NCBI RefSeq assembly: GCF_030269765.1
Contig: NZ_BSTX01000001.1
Span: forward strand, 2,101,571-2,165,570
From: Actinorhabdospora filicis
GTDB taxonomy: Bacteria > Actinomycetota > Actinomycetes > Mycobacteriales > Micromonosporaceae
Length of the DNA: 64,000 nucleotides
Direction of reading: 5' to 3'
The position numbers and the translations under genes are program-made. Below are positions 44,544-52,574 of this stretch, piece after piece. Within the stretch, counting starts at the first letter, position 1. Every line of letters starts with the position of its first letter. Under the pieces are notes generated by a model. It had not been told where the DNA came from, did no database searches, and saw nothing but the letters and a program-made list of their open reading frames with translations.

Positions 44544-45493
44544 CTCACACTCTCCAACAATGATTCGGCGCCTTCCTCACGCAGCGTCGCGGCGAGCGCG
44601 CGGCCGACGGCCGCCGCGGCCTCTGCTGGATCGGTGGACGCGGGTAGCGTTCCGGTGCCGGAAAGCCGGACGGCGTGCCGACCGTCGAGCTGGATCACGG
44701 CTCCGCGCAGGTACAACTCGTAACTTCCATCCTCGTCCTCGGCGACTTCACCGAGGGCGGCGATGGGGGCGGTGCAGCCTGCTTCGAGCGCCGCGAGGAG
44801 CGCTCGCTCGGCGGTTACCACCGCGCGGGTCTGGTAGTCGTCGAGCCTTGCGAGCTCGTCGACGAGGGTGGTGTCGGCCGTGCGGCACTCGACGGCCAGC
44901 GCGCCCTGTGCGGGCGCGGGCAGCATGAACATGGGGTCGAGGGTCTCGCCGATCTCGCCGAGCCGCCCGAGGCGGGACAGTCCCGCGCGGGCGAGCACCA
45001 CCGCGTCGAGGTCGGCCGAGGGGCCGGTGACGCGGTTGATGCGGGTGTCCACGTTGCCACGGATGGGGACGCACTCGAAGCCTCGGCCGAGGGCGTTGAT
45101 CTGGGCGACCCGCCGGGGCGCGCCGGTGCCGATGCGCGCGCCTTCGGGGAGGTCGAGGAGGGTCCGGCCGTCGCGGGTGACGAGCGCGTCGCGGGGGTCC
45201 TCGCGGAGGGGGATCGCGGCGACGACGAGCCCGTCGGGGTGCGCGGTGGGCAGGTCCTTGAAGGAGTGGACCGCGAGGTCGATGTCACCGGCGGTGAGGG
45301 CGTCGCGGAGGGCGGAGACGAAGACGCCCACGCCGAGTTCGGCGACGGGGGCGTGGCTGCGGTCGCCGGGGGTGCTGATCTCGACGAGTTCGACGGCGCG
45401 TCCGGTGAGTTCGCGGACGCGCTCGGCGATCTGGCCGCTCTGCGCGGTGGCGAGGGCGGAGGCGCGGGTGCCGAGGCGGAGGGGCGCGGTCAT
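44540..45493 (-). CDS. hemC: Hydroxymethylbilane synthase (porphobilinogen deaminase)
   Basis: A 317-residue enzyme that polymerises four porphobilinogens into hydroxymethylbilane, held by a dipyrromethane cofactor. Motifs: LRLGTRASALATAQS, ISTPGDR, VGVFVSALRDALTAGDIDLAVHSFKDLPT, GTGAPRR, RGNVDTRI, LPAPAQGALAVECR, and the cofactor-binding Cys240 in ALEAGCTAPIAALG. ATG 45493 follows 79 bases after hemA; the end overlaps hemD by 4 bases. Normal length. Confidence 0.97.
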   Translation of the reverse strand: MTAPLRLGTRASALATAQSGQIAERVRELTGRAVELVEISTPGDRSHAPVAELGVGVFVSALRDALTAGDIDLAVHSFKDLPTAHPDGLVVAAIPLREDPRDALVTRDGRTLLDLPEGARIGTGAPRRVAQINALGRGFECVPIRGNVDTRINRVTGPSADLDAVVLARAGLSRLGRLGEIGETLDPMFMLPAPAQGALAVECRTADTTLVDELARLDDYQTRAVVTAERALLAALEAGCTAPIAALGEVAEDEDGSYELYLRGAVIQLDGRHAVRLSGTGTLPASTDPAEAAAAVGRALAATLREEGAESLLESVR

Positions 45494-45572
45494 CGCGTGC
45501 CCTCGTCCCGTGCGCGCGCGTGCGCCATCGCCGTGCCTTTCACAGAATTTGCCCCCGTTGGAACGTCTTTCC

Positions 45573-46955
45573 TCATCTCAGACCGACACCATGCCCCACG
45601 GACCCTTGTTCAGGCAAATCGGCGACCGCGCCGGTGACCTGCAGGGCCTCGGCGGTGGTGTGGTCGACGGCACTGTTGGACGTGGCCGTCGTGGCGGAGA
45701 GTCCGGCGACGTCGAGGGCGAAGAGTTCGCGGAGGGCGGCGGCGTACTGCTCCCCGCCGGGTTCGGCGGCGAGCTGGCGGACGCGGACCGAGGGCTGGTG
45801 GAGGAGCTGCCCGACGACGCGGTGGACGGTGTGGCGCACCTCGGCGGACTGGGCCGCGGAGAGCTCGGGGCACTTGTTGGCCAGGCGTTCCAGCTCCGAT
45901 TCCATCACCTGGTCGGCGCGCGCACGCAGGGCCGCGACGGTCGGGGCGACCTCGGCGGAGCGGCGGCGGGAGGCGAAGGCGTCGACCTCGGCGGCGACGA
46001 TGGCGCGGGCGGCGCTCTCGGCGTCGGTGTCGTCGCCGTCACCGCGCAGGGCCTCCTGGAGGGCGGCCATGTCGAGGACGGTGACGCCCGGCAGGTGGGC
46101 GACGTCGGCGTCCACGTCGCGCGGGACGGCGAGGTCGAGGACGAGGAGCGCGTTCCTCCGAACGCTGAGGTCGGTGGCGCGCAGCACGATGCCGGTGGAG
46201 GCGGTGGCCGACATCACGATGTCGGTGTGCGGGAGGACGTCGGCGATGGCCTCCATGCGGACGGCTTCGGCGTCGTAGGCGTCGGCGAGGCGGACGGCCT
46301 TGTCGAAGCTCCGGTTGGCGATGAGGACGCGGCCCGCGCCGGCGCGGCGGAGCGTCGCCATGGACAGCCCGCCCATGGCGCCGGCCCCGATGACCAGGAC
46401 GGTGGCGCCGTCCACCGGCACGCCGCTGCGGGCGGAGCCGATCTCCAGCGCGGCGGAGACGACGCTGCGGCCCCGGTCGTCGATGCCGGTCTCGGTGTGG
46501 GCGCGTTTGCCGACGCGCAGGGCCTGCTGCATCAGCTCGTGCAGGGCGCGGCCGGTGGCGTCCTGTTCGCGGGCGGCGTCGTAGGCCGAGCGCAGCTGCC
46601 CGATGATCTGGGACTCGCCCAGCACCATCGAGTCGAGCCCGGCGGCGACGGTGAAGGCGTGCGCGACGGCGTCGGCGCCGTGCCGGACGTACATGTGCTC
46701 GGCGAGGTGGTTGACGTCGGTGCCGGTGTGCGCGGCCAGGACCCCGGCGATGTCGGCGAGGCCGCCGTGGAAGGCGGTGACGGCGGCGTAGATCTCGACC
46801 CGGTTGCAGGTGGACAGCACGACGGCCTCGCCGACGTGCGGTCTGGCCAGGAGCTCGTCGAGGAGGCCGGGGAGGGCGTCGGGGGTGACGGCGAGTCGTT
46901 CCAGCAGTGCTACCGGCGCGGTGCGGTGTGAGGCGCCGATGGCGAGGAGGTTCAT
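45573..46955 (-). CDS. hemA: Glutamyl-tRNA reductase
   Basis: A 460-residue enzyme that reduces glutamyl-tRNA(Glu) to glutamate-1-semialdehyde with NADPH, the committed step of the C5 pathway to 5-aminolevulinate. The N terminus NLLAIGASHRTAPVALLERLA and the nucleophile Cys50 in LSTCNRVEIYAAV are diagnostic. The NADPH domain contains VLVIGAGAMGG, and the C-terminal dimerisation helix follows. Its ATG overlaps the TGA of rex by 4 bases, so redox sensing and haem entry are made together. Confidence 0.97.
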   Translation of the reverse strand: MNLLAIGASHRTAPVALLERLAVTPDALPGLLDELLARPHVGEAVVLSTCNRVEIYAAVTAFHGGLADIAGVLAAHTGTDVNHLAEHMYVRHGADAVAHAFTVAAGLDSMVLGESQIIGQLRSAYDAAREQDATGRALHELMQQALRVGKRAHTETGIDDRGRSVVSAALEIGSARSGVPVDGATVLVIGAGAMGGLSMATLRRAGAGRVLIANRSFDKAVRLADAYDAEAVRMEAIADVLPHTDIVMSATASTGIVLRATDLSVRRNALLVLDLAVPRDVDADVAHLPGVTVLDMAALQEALRGDGDDTDAESAARAIVAAEVDAFASRRRSAEVAPTVAALRARADQVMESELERLANKCPELSAAQSAEVRHTVHRVVGQLLHQPSVRVRQLAAEPGGEQYAAALRELFALDVAGLSATTATSNSAVDHTTAEALQVTGAVADLPEQGSVGHGVGLR

Positions 46956-47746
46956 GCGTTCTCCGCCTGGTCCGAGAAGGCGATGCCGGGCGCGGTGGCC
47001 GGTGAAGGTGGCGGGGGGTTCACGGATGCCGTCTTGGGGGACGCCGACTCGGGGGTCGCCGTGCGCGCAGTCGCCTTGCGGTGTTCGTGGAAGGACAGGA
47101 TCTGCAGTTCGATGGCGAGATCCACTTTCCGCACGTCCACGCCCTCGGGTACCGACAGGACGCAGGGGGCGAAGTTGAGGATGCTCGTCACTCCTGCTTC
47201 AACGAGCATGTCAGCTACCGGCTGCGCCGCATGGGGTGGTGTGGTGAGCATCGCTATGGAAATACCCTCGGTGACCACCACATCGGCGATCTCGCTCACG
47301 TGCCGCACGAGGAGTCCGCCGATGGTCTCGCCCAGGCGTCCCTCGTCGATGTCGAAGAGGGCGGCGATGCGGAAGCCGCGCGGGGAGAACCCGGCGTACC
47401 CGGCCAGCGCGTGACCGAGGTTGCCGATGCCGACCAGCGCCACCGCACGGTTCTCGGTGAGGCCGAGGACGGTGGAGATCTGCGAGGTGAGCAGTTCGAC
47501 GTCGTAGCCGACGCCGCGCGTCCCGTAGGAGCCGAGCTGCGAGAGGTCCTTGCGGAGCTTGGCGGCGTTGATCCCGGCGGCGGCGGCGAGGTCCTCGCTG
47601 GACACCGTGTCCCGGCCGATCTCGGCGAGCGCGTGCAGCGCCCGCAGGTACTCGGGGAGGCGCGCCACGGTGGCCTCGGGCAGGTCGAGCTCGGCGGATC
47701 CGGCCGAGGTTTTACGTCGGGACGTTTGCCGCTTGTCCTCGCTCAA
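46952..47746 (-). CDS. rex: Redox-sensing transcriptional repressor Rex
   Basis: A 264-residue NADH/NAD-responsive repressor. The winged helix (residues about 25-95: LPEYLRALHALAEIGRDTVSSEDLAAAAGINAAKLRKDLSQLGSYGTRGVGY) is followed by a Rossmann domain (VALVGIGNLGHALAGY, AALFDIDEGRLGE) and a Pro-rich tail of about 40 residues. The start is TTG 47746 with GGAGA 5 bases upstream; no ATG or GTG fits the N-terminal family boundary. A Rex operator lies 72 bases upstream, so it probably represses its own rex-hemACDB operon, as in Streptomyces. Confidence 0.95.
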   Translation of the reverse strand: MSEDKRQTSRRKTSAGSAELDLPEATVARLPEYLRALHALAEIGRDTVSSEDLAAAAGINAAKLRKDLSQLGSYGTRGVGYDVELLTSQISTVLGLTENRAVALVGIGNLGHALAGYAGFSPRGFRIAALFDIDEGRLGETIGGLLVRHVSEIADVVVTEGISIAMLTTPPHAAQPVADMLVEAGVTSILNFAPCVLSVPEGVDVRKVDLAIELQILSFHEHRKATARTATPESASPKTASVNPPPPSPATAPGIAFSDQAENA

Positions 47747-47817
47747 TGGGTCTCCGGGTGCACTCGTTCGTCGCCCTCACCACGCCGGGAAGGCCACCGC
47801 GGCCCCAGCGTAGGCGC

Positions 47818-47835
47818 TTGTGAACGCGTGCACAA
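47818..47835. promoter_or_regulatory. Rex operator (ROP)
   Basis: TTGTGAACGCGTGCACAA matches the Rex consensus TTGTGAA-N4-TTCACAA at 13 of 14 defined positions. It sits upstream of rex on the expected promoter side and between rex and the divergent phosphotransferase gene, so it could affect both. It is not yet tested, but the match and location are strong. Confidence 0.9.
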
Positions 47836-48072
47836 ATCGGGATCTTGGGGGTTGGCCGCGAGATCACAGTGGAAAGCAGCGTCCGCCGCCTCACTCGGCG
47901 TGATCAAGGACAAGCCCCCGCGGCACGAATGCCATCCAGCCTTGAACCCGCTCACCGGGGCGGACGCTGCCTGATGATTATCACCCGAAACGCCCCGTAA
48001 TGACGGGAATCCGGGGCGACTCGCGGGCTAAATCTATGGCGCGTCCGCCGATCGGGTGTTCATGCTCGCCGG

Positions 48073-48933
48073 ATGCTGACCACTGATCCTCCGAAAGAGG
48101 CCCTCGACTGGGTCGCCTCGCTCATGTCGGCGCCGGTGACCGGAGTCCGCGTCCTGGGCGGCGGCATGCACGCCGCGACCCATCGCGTGGAGACCGGGGC
48201 CGGGCCGGTCGTCATCCGCCGCTTCGAGCCGGGCGACGACGCCGCCCTGCGCGAGGAGCGGGTCCTGCGCCTCATCGACGGCCTCGGCGGGCTCGCGCCG
48301 CGCCTGGTGGGTGCCGACCCGTCCGGCTCGCTGTTCGGGGAACCGGCGGTGGTGATCACCGTCGTGCCCGGCGGCGGGAACATCACGCCGGTGGACGTCG
48401 GGGACTGGGCCCGGCAGCTGGCGCGCGCCCTGGCCGCCCTGCACGCCCTGCCGATCCCCGAGGGCTTCCCCAACCGCATGGACGGCGTCCCTGCCCCCGA
48501 GCACCCCCGTGTGGTGGAGCGGCTCGGCGTCCTTCAGGCGCAACCGCACGTCCTGTGCCACGTGGACTTCTGGTCGGGGAACACGGTGTGGGAGGGCGAG
48601 ACCCTGTCCGGCATCGTCGACTGGACCTCGGCCGGGACCGCGCCGCGCGGGTACGACGTGTCGTGGACGCGCGATGACATCGTCCTGCTGCACGGGCCGG
48701 AGATCGCCGACGTGTTCCTGGCCGAGTACGAGGCGGCGGCCGGGGTGAGCGTGGAGGAGATGTACTACTGGGACCTGTGGACCGCGCACCGGACCCTGCC
48801 GCACGTGGGCGGGTGGTCGAAGGGGTACGTGGACCTGGGGCGGGCGGATCTGACGCCGGAGGAGCTGGTGCGGAGGAAGACGGCCTGGCTGGCGGGGCTT
48901 GAGGCGGGGTCCGGGGTCACCGCCGAGGTTTGA
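48073..48933 (+). CDS. Aminoglycoside phosphotransferase-family kinase
   Basis: A 286-residue protein-kinase-like phosphotransferase of the APH/choline-kinase family. Visible are GGGMHAATHRVET (glycine-rich loop), VVIRRFEP, the catalytic loop HVDFWSGN (His163, Asp165, Asn170) and the metal-binding GIVDWTSAG. The phosphate donor is expected to be ATP; the acceptor is unknown, and resistance should not be inferred from the name. It is divergent from rex across about 330 bases. Hairpin 49111-49136 lies between it and the DinB gene. Confidence 0.86.
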   Translation: MLTTDPPKEALDWVASLMSAPVTGVRVLGGGMHAATHRVETGAGPVVIRRFEPGDDAALREERVLRLIDGLGGLAPRLVGADPSGSLFGEPAVVITVVPGGGNITPVDVGDWARQLARALAALHALPIPEGFPNRMDGVPAPEHPRVVERLGVLQAQPHVLCHVDFWSGNTVWEGETLSGIVDWTSAGTAPRGYDVSWTRDDIVLLHGPEIADVFLAEYEAAAGVSVEEMYYWDLWTAHRTLPHVGGWSKGYVDLGRADLTPEELVRRKTAWLAGLEAGSGVTAEV

Positions 48934-49110
48934 GGTGGCGGGGTTCGGTCCGCCGAATCCGGCCCGGCGGCCCGGCGCGCGAAGCACCGGAACATGTTTC
49001 AGCCGCCTTTGACCTGAGCCGGAGCCACCACGCCCGAGTCGTCCGCATGCCGGGCGATGGGCAGGGGTCGCGTTCGCCCCGGCGGGGCGGGATCCGGCCC
49101 CACCGGTAGA

Positions 49111-49136
49111 GCGCACGCCACATCCGTGGCGTGCGC
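49111..49136. terminator. Bidirectional hairpin between the kinase and DinB genes
   Basis: A perfect 11-bp stem, GCGCACGCCAC, with loop ATCC and complement GTGGCGTGCGC, lying between the convergent genes that end at 48933 and 49175. No T tract. Confidence 0.65.
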
Positions 49137-49174
49137 TCGCACGTTCTCGGCGTCTTTCGCCGGGCCCCGGCGTC

Positions 49175-49675
49175 CTACTGCCCCGTCGCCCCGTCCGTCA
49201 GCTCGCGGATCAGGTCGAGGTGCCCGCAGTGCCGCGAGGTCTCCTCCAGCATGTGCGCCACGATCCACCGCAGGGCCGCCGGGCCCTTCGGGCCGCCCCG
49301 CTGGGCGAGCTCGTCCCAGTCGCGCCCGGCGATCAGCTCGCGGGAGCGGGCGCACACCGCGTCGTACTCGTCGAGCAGTTCCGCCAGGGGCCGGTCGAGG
49401 GCCAGGGACATCTCGCGGTCGGGTTCCTCGTCGGTCCACGGGAACTCCAGGTCCGCGCCCAGGAACACCGCCTCGAACCACCAGGTCTCCACCCAGCGCA
49501 GGTGGTGGACGAGTCCCTTCACCGTCATGAGCGGCGAGGTGGCGATGAGCGGGCGGGCGGCGTCCTCATCGGACAGTCCCTCGCACTTGGCCCGCACGGT
49601 GGCGCGGGAGTAGTCGAGGAGGGTGTTCAGGGTGTCCACTTCGGACCAGGTCTCGGGCCGCATCGTGCGTTCCAT
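49175..49675 (-). CDS. DinB/DUF664-family protein
   Basis: A 166-residue four-helix protein of the DinB superfamily, DUF664 type: LMTVKGLVHHLRWVETWWFEAVF (first His pair region) and ALRWIVAHMLEETSRHCGHLDLIRELTDG (second His-rich region, the probable metal site). In actinobacteria this family includes mycothiol- or bacillithiol-dependent transferases, so a thiol-linked detoxification role is possible but unproven. ATG 49675 has GGGGGAG about 8 bases upstream; a GTG at 49684 overlaps the TGA of the preceding GNAT gene. The two are co-transcribed. Confidence 0.87.
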   Translation of the reverse strand: MERTMRPETWSEVDTLNTLLDYSRATVRAKCEGLSDEDAARPLIATSPLMTVKGLVHHLRWVETWWFEAVFLGADLEFPWTDEEPDREMSLALDRPLAELLDEYDAVCARSRELIAGRDWDELAQRGGPKGPAALRWIVAHMLEETSRHCGHLDLIRELTDGATGQ

Positions 49676-49680
49676 GCGTC

Positions 49681-50460
49681 TCACTCCCCCGCGAGCAGGT
49701 AGTCGACCTCACGGCCGTAGGCGGTGAAGCCCGCCCGGCGCAGGATCGGGCTGGACGTCCCGGTGCGCGCCTTGACCAGCGCCAGGCGCCCGCCGCGCTC
49801 GGCGGCGTCGGCGAGCCGGGCCCGCAGCAGGGCGCGGTAGGCGCCGCGTCCCCGGTAGTCCTCCAGGACCGAGCCGCCCCACAGCTTGACCACCTCACCG
49901 TCCAGAGTGGTCCCGGCGTGGCCGACGGGCTGGCCGTCGGCGTAGGCGAGGTAGCGGAAGACGGTGCGGTCCTCGCCGGCCTCGACCTGGCGGGCCAGGT
50001 CGGCGATCTCGCCGTCCCGGAACTCCTGCGTCGGCGGGTTGGTGCCGAAGACGGCCGAGGTCACCGGGTAGACGTCGGCGAGCAGCTCGGGGGTGTCCAC
50101 CCGGACGACGTCCACATCGGACGGCACGGCCAGGTCGGGGACGCCGAACTCCAGCTCGTAGGCGATGACGTCGAGCTCCTCGGCGACCTCGGCGCCCTGC
50201 GCCACCAGCTCCCCGGCCAGATCGCCGGTGGCCTCGTTGGTGGTCCAGAACGTGGGGACGTCTCCGGCGAGTTGGCGGACGTGGGCGATCAGCGCGGCGG
50301 TGGCCATGCCGTCGGTGGCCTCGGCGCGGTCGACGGTCGCGCGGCCCCCGGAGATCACCACGGTGGCGTGCTCGCTGGTTCGCGTCTCGGCGTCGTAGGG
50401 CGTCCACCGCCAGGCGGCGGCCGCGGCCAGGACGTTCTGGCGGTTCCAGGAGGTGCTCAT
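49681..50460 (-). CDS. GNAT-family acetyltransferase with an N-terminal extension
   Basis: A 259-residue protein. The C-terminal half (residues about 125-255) is a GNAT domain: VVRVDTPELLADVYPVTSAVF, RYLAYADGQPVGHAGTTLDGEVVKLWGGSVLEDYRGRGAYRALLRARLADAAERG (acetyl-CoA motif RGRGAYRALL) and SPILRRAGFTAYG. The N-terminal half (ISGGRATVDRAEATDGMATAAL) may be a second, degenerate acetyltransferase-like domain. Substrate unknown. It ends at 49681, directly against the DinB gene. Confidence 0.85.
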   Translation of the reverse strand: MSTSWNRQNVLAAAAAWRWTPYDAETRTSEHATVVISGGRATVDRAEATDGMATAALIAHVRQLAGDVPTFWTTNEATGDLAGELVAQGAEVAEELDVIAYELEFGVPDLAVPSDVDVVRVDTPELLADVYPVTSAVFGTNPPTQEFRDGEIADLARQVEAGEDRTVFRYLAYADGQPVGHAGTTLDGEVVKLWGGSVLEDYRGRGAYRALLRARLADAAERGGRLALVKARTGTSSPILRRAGFTAYGREVDYLLAGE

Positions 50461-50506
50461 GCGGTGATCTCCGTCGATGAGGGGGCGGTTGCGCAGACCA
50501 TACGTT

Positions 50507-50980
50507 TTACGCGCTCGTGGCGGCGGGGATTTTCGCGGGGGTGGCCGCCACCTGGTCCGAGACCTTCCGGGGCTTCTCGTTGATGGCGATGACGACGCCG
50601 GTGGCGAGCACGAACAGGGCGGTCAGGGTGTGGATGAACAGCGCGGCCGCGACCGACCCGCCGTGCGAGAGGACGACGGCGGCGTCGGTGAACGGGATGA
50701 ACGAGCTGGCGATGTAGACCCAGCCCAGCGCCCGGGTCTGCCGGGTGGCCAGCAGCGTCAGGAAGATCAGGCCGGAGGCGATGTCGCGCGCCCCCTTGAG
50801 GCGCAGGAAGCCCTCCCCGTCACCCTCCGGCCAGGACGCCAGCCCGAAGGTCGGCGCGGTCGACTCGGGGAAGAAGAGGTAGGAGATGCCGATGTAGAGG
50901 ATGAACAGCGCGCCGAGTCCGGCGGCGATGTGCGAGGCGATGGCGAGGGGGCGGTTCTTGGGGGTGGTGATGACGGACAT
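50507..50980 (-). CDS. Small membrane protein, DUF4267-like
   Basis: A 157-residue membrane protein with four helices near residues 14-33, 68-80, 84-100 and 108-130 (HIAAGLGALFILYIGISYLFF, DIASGLIFLTLLATRQ, VYIASSFIPFTDAAVVL, AALFIHTLTALFVLATGVVIAI). The layout fits the DUF4267 family. It is divergent from a TetR gene, and the gap is filled with CTAGC-type palindromes that also lie upstream of this gene, so it is probably the regulated target. Function unknown; small membrane proteins under TetR control are often part of stress or efflux responses. Confidence 0.8.
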   Translation of the reverse strand: MSVITTPKNRPLAIASHIAAGLGALFILYIGISYLFFPESTAPTFGLASWPEGDGEGFLRLKGARDIASGLIFLTLLATRQTRALGWVYIASSFIPFTDAAVVLSHGGSVAAALFIHTLTALFVLATGVVIAINEKPRKVSDQVAATPAKIPAATSA

Positions 50981-51084
50981 CGGGGGCTCCTCGGGTGGTG
51001 GTGTCGCCGGTGGTCGGGGGTGGTGCCGGTGGACGTGTTGCCGATGTCCTGCCGGCGAGGGTTCTTCTAGTGCCGCTCCCTTTT

Positions 51085-51206
51085 CTAGCGGCGCTAGCTC
51101 GTTGCCAGGAGAACGCTAGCACCGCTAGCCGAGCGCTGTCTAGCGTTGCTAGAAGTTTTTTCTTCGGCATGTCTTCTAGCGTCGCATTGAGAGCTAGCAA
51201 TGCTAG
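51085..51206. promoter_or_regulatory. Array of four CTAGC-N3-GCTAG palindromes (TetR operators)
   Basis: Four 13-base palindromes CTAGC-N3-GCTAG lie at 51085-51097, 51116-51128 (15-base palindrome), 51140-51152 and 51194-51206. Further half-like copies (CTAGTGCCGCT near 51067 and CTAGCGTCGCA near 51176) also occur. All are in the gap between the divergent DUF4267 and TetR genes. The last site ends 9 bases before the TetR ATG, so repressor binding would block both transcription and initiation. CTAG is rare in most bacterial DNA, which makes this array striking. Confidence 0.85.
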
Positions 51207-51215
51207 GCTCCGGGC

Positions 51216-52055
51216 ATGAGCGCACATGACATCCGGGCACCGCACGCCGGTCCACCGCCGGGCGCGCCGGACCCGTCCGGCCCACCGCCCACCTCGGCCC
51301 CGCCACAGCCCTCGGCTTCAGCCCCGGCCCCACGCGGGCGCGGCCGCGCGTCCACGGAGGACACCGCGTCCCGCAAGCGGCGGCAACGCGCCGACCGCCA
51401 TCGCGCGATCATCGCCGCCGCCCGCGAACTCGCCGAGACCGAGGGCTGGGAGGCCGTCACCACCCGCCGCCTCGCCCAGCGCATCGAGTACAGCCAGCCC
51501 GTCCTCTACAGCCACTTCGCGGGCAAGGAGGCCATCCTCGGCGCCGTCGCCGTCGAGGGCTTCCGGGAGATGAGGGACCACCTCCGCGCCGCCCGCCTCA
51601 CCGCCCCCTCGCCCGGCCTCGTGCCGGACGCGGTCGCGGGGGCGTACCTGGACTTCGCCATGGCGAACCCGGCCCTCTTCGAGGCGATGTTCACGCTCCC
51701 CAACGGCCTCGCCTTCGGCACCCCTGAATCACCGGGAGAACTCGTGGAAGCCTTCGGAGAGATGGTCACCGCCTTCGGTCCCCTCGCAGCGGACGAGGAC
51801 GTGGAGACCTTCGTGGAGCTCGCCGTCAGCGCCCTCCACGGCCAGACGGTCCTCGGCATGGCCGGCCGCCTCCGCCCGCGGGTCCGCGAGCAGCGCCTGG
51901 CGATGCTGATGCGCGTCCTCAAACACGGCGACGAGACGACGGCCGCCCCCGTGCGGGCGGACCCGCGCTGGAGCGAAGGCGGCCGGGTCACCTCGATCGC
52001 CCGGCCGGACGCCGTACCGCCGCGGCGCGACGGCTCCGGCGAGCGGAGCGGGTGA
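51216..52055 (+). CDS. TetR-family regulator with a proline-rich N-terminal extension
   Basis: A 279-residue regulator. Residues 1-55 are a Pro/Ala/Ser-rich extension (PPPGAPDPSGPPPTSAPPQP), unlike usual TetR proteins of about 200 residues. The HTH domain follows at residues about 62-108 (RHRAIIAAARELAETEGWEAVTTRRLAQRIEYSQPVLYSHFAGKEAILGAV). The C-terminal domain (residues 110-230) contains MANPALFEAMFTLPNG and a helical end. It probably represses itself and the divergent DUF4267 gene through the CTAGC-N3-GCTAG array. The ligand is unknown. The ATG at 51216 leaves the last operator site over the ribosome-binding region. Confidence 0.88.
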   Translation: MSAHDIRAPHAGPPPGAPDPSGPPPTSAPPQPSASAPAPRGRGRASTEDTASRKRRQRADRHRAIIAAARELAETEGWEAVTTRRLAQRIEYSQPVLYSHFAGKEAILGAVAVEGFREMRDHLRAARLTAPSPGLVPDAVAGAYLDFAMANPALFEAMFTLPNGLAFGTPESPGELVEAFGEMVTAFGPLAADEDVETFVELAVSALHGQTVLGMAGRLRPRVREQRLAMLMRVLKHGDETTAAPVRADPRWSEGGRVTSIARPDAVPPRRDGSGERSG

Positions 52056-52574
52056 GGCGCGGCCCGGCGGGTGTGCTGCCACGGTGCGGGGAGGCGAGTG
52101 ACCACACCCCGGCGAAGCCCCACGGCGGATCGGAGCCGCGCCGGGAACCGCACCGCGGGCGACCTCACCGTCCTCGCCGAAAGCACGTGAAGCCCCACCG
52201 CGGCATGACGAGCGCACGGCACAAGGGGCGCTGGGACCTGAGGTCAAAGGGCTCCGTGGCGGGCGGGACTCCATGGCCCGCGGGGTCCAGCACACGAGGT
52301 CCTGCGGCGCACCGGTCCTGAGGTGCACGGGTCCGGCGCGCGGGCATCGAGGCGGCGGCAAAAAGGCGGCCCACCCGTCACCGGGTGGGCCGCCTCCCCA
52401 TCAGGAACACAAGGCCTTCGATCCCCGATCACCCGGTCCCGCGGCCGGTCGATCGATCGACGTCTCCTCGTCTCCGGCCCGCGCGCTCTCGCACGCGCGC
52501 GGGGCCGTCTCCCGGGTCGTCCCGGGCCGCCGTCGTACCCACGCGGCCCGGTGCCCGGGAAGCGTCGCCGTGCC
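52056..52574. other. Intergenic region without a supported gene
   Basis: This 519-base stretch between TetR and the M23 peptidase gene contains the hairpin 52365-52394 and otherwise only a G/C-rich sequence with no frame that shows consistent codon bias. CGATCGATCGACG at about 52447 is a short palindromic run. I see no further feature. Confidence 0.5.
52365..52394. terminator. Terminator hairpin
   Basis: A perfect 13-bp stem, GGCGGCCCACCCG, with a 4-base loop and complement CGGGTGGGCCGCC, preceded by AAAAA, so that on the minus strand it ends in TTTTT. It therefore suits the M23 peptidase unit from the right, or the TetR gene from the left. Confidence 0.75.

Noticed and set aside
48073..48933. 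Antibiotic resistance gene (APH family)
   Set aside because: The fold is shared by many metabolic kinases. Nothing in the neighbourhood or sequence identifies an aminoglycoside substrate.
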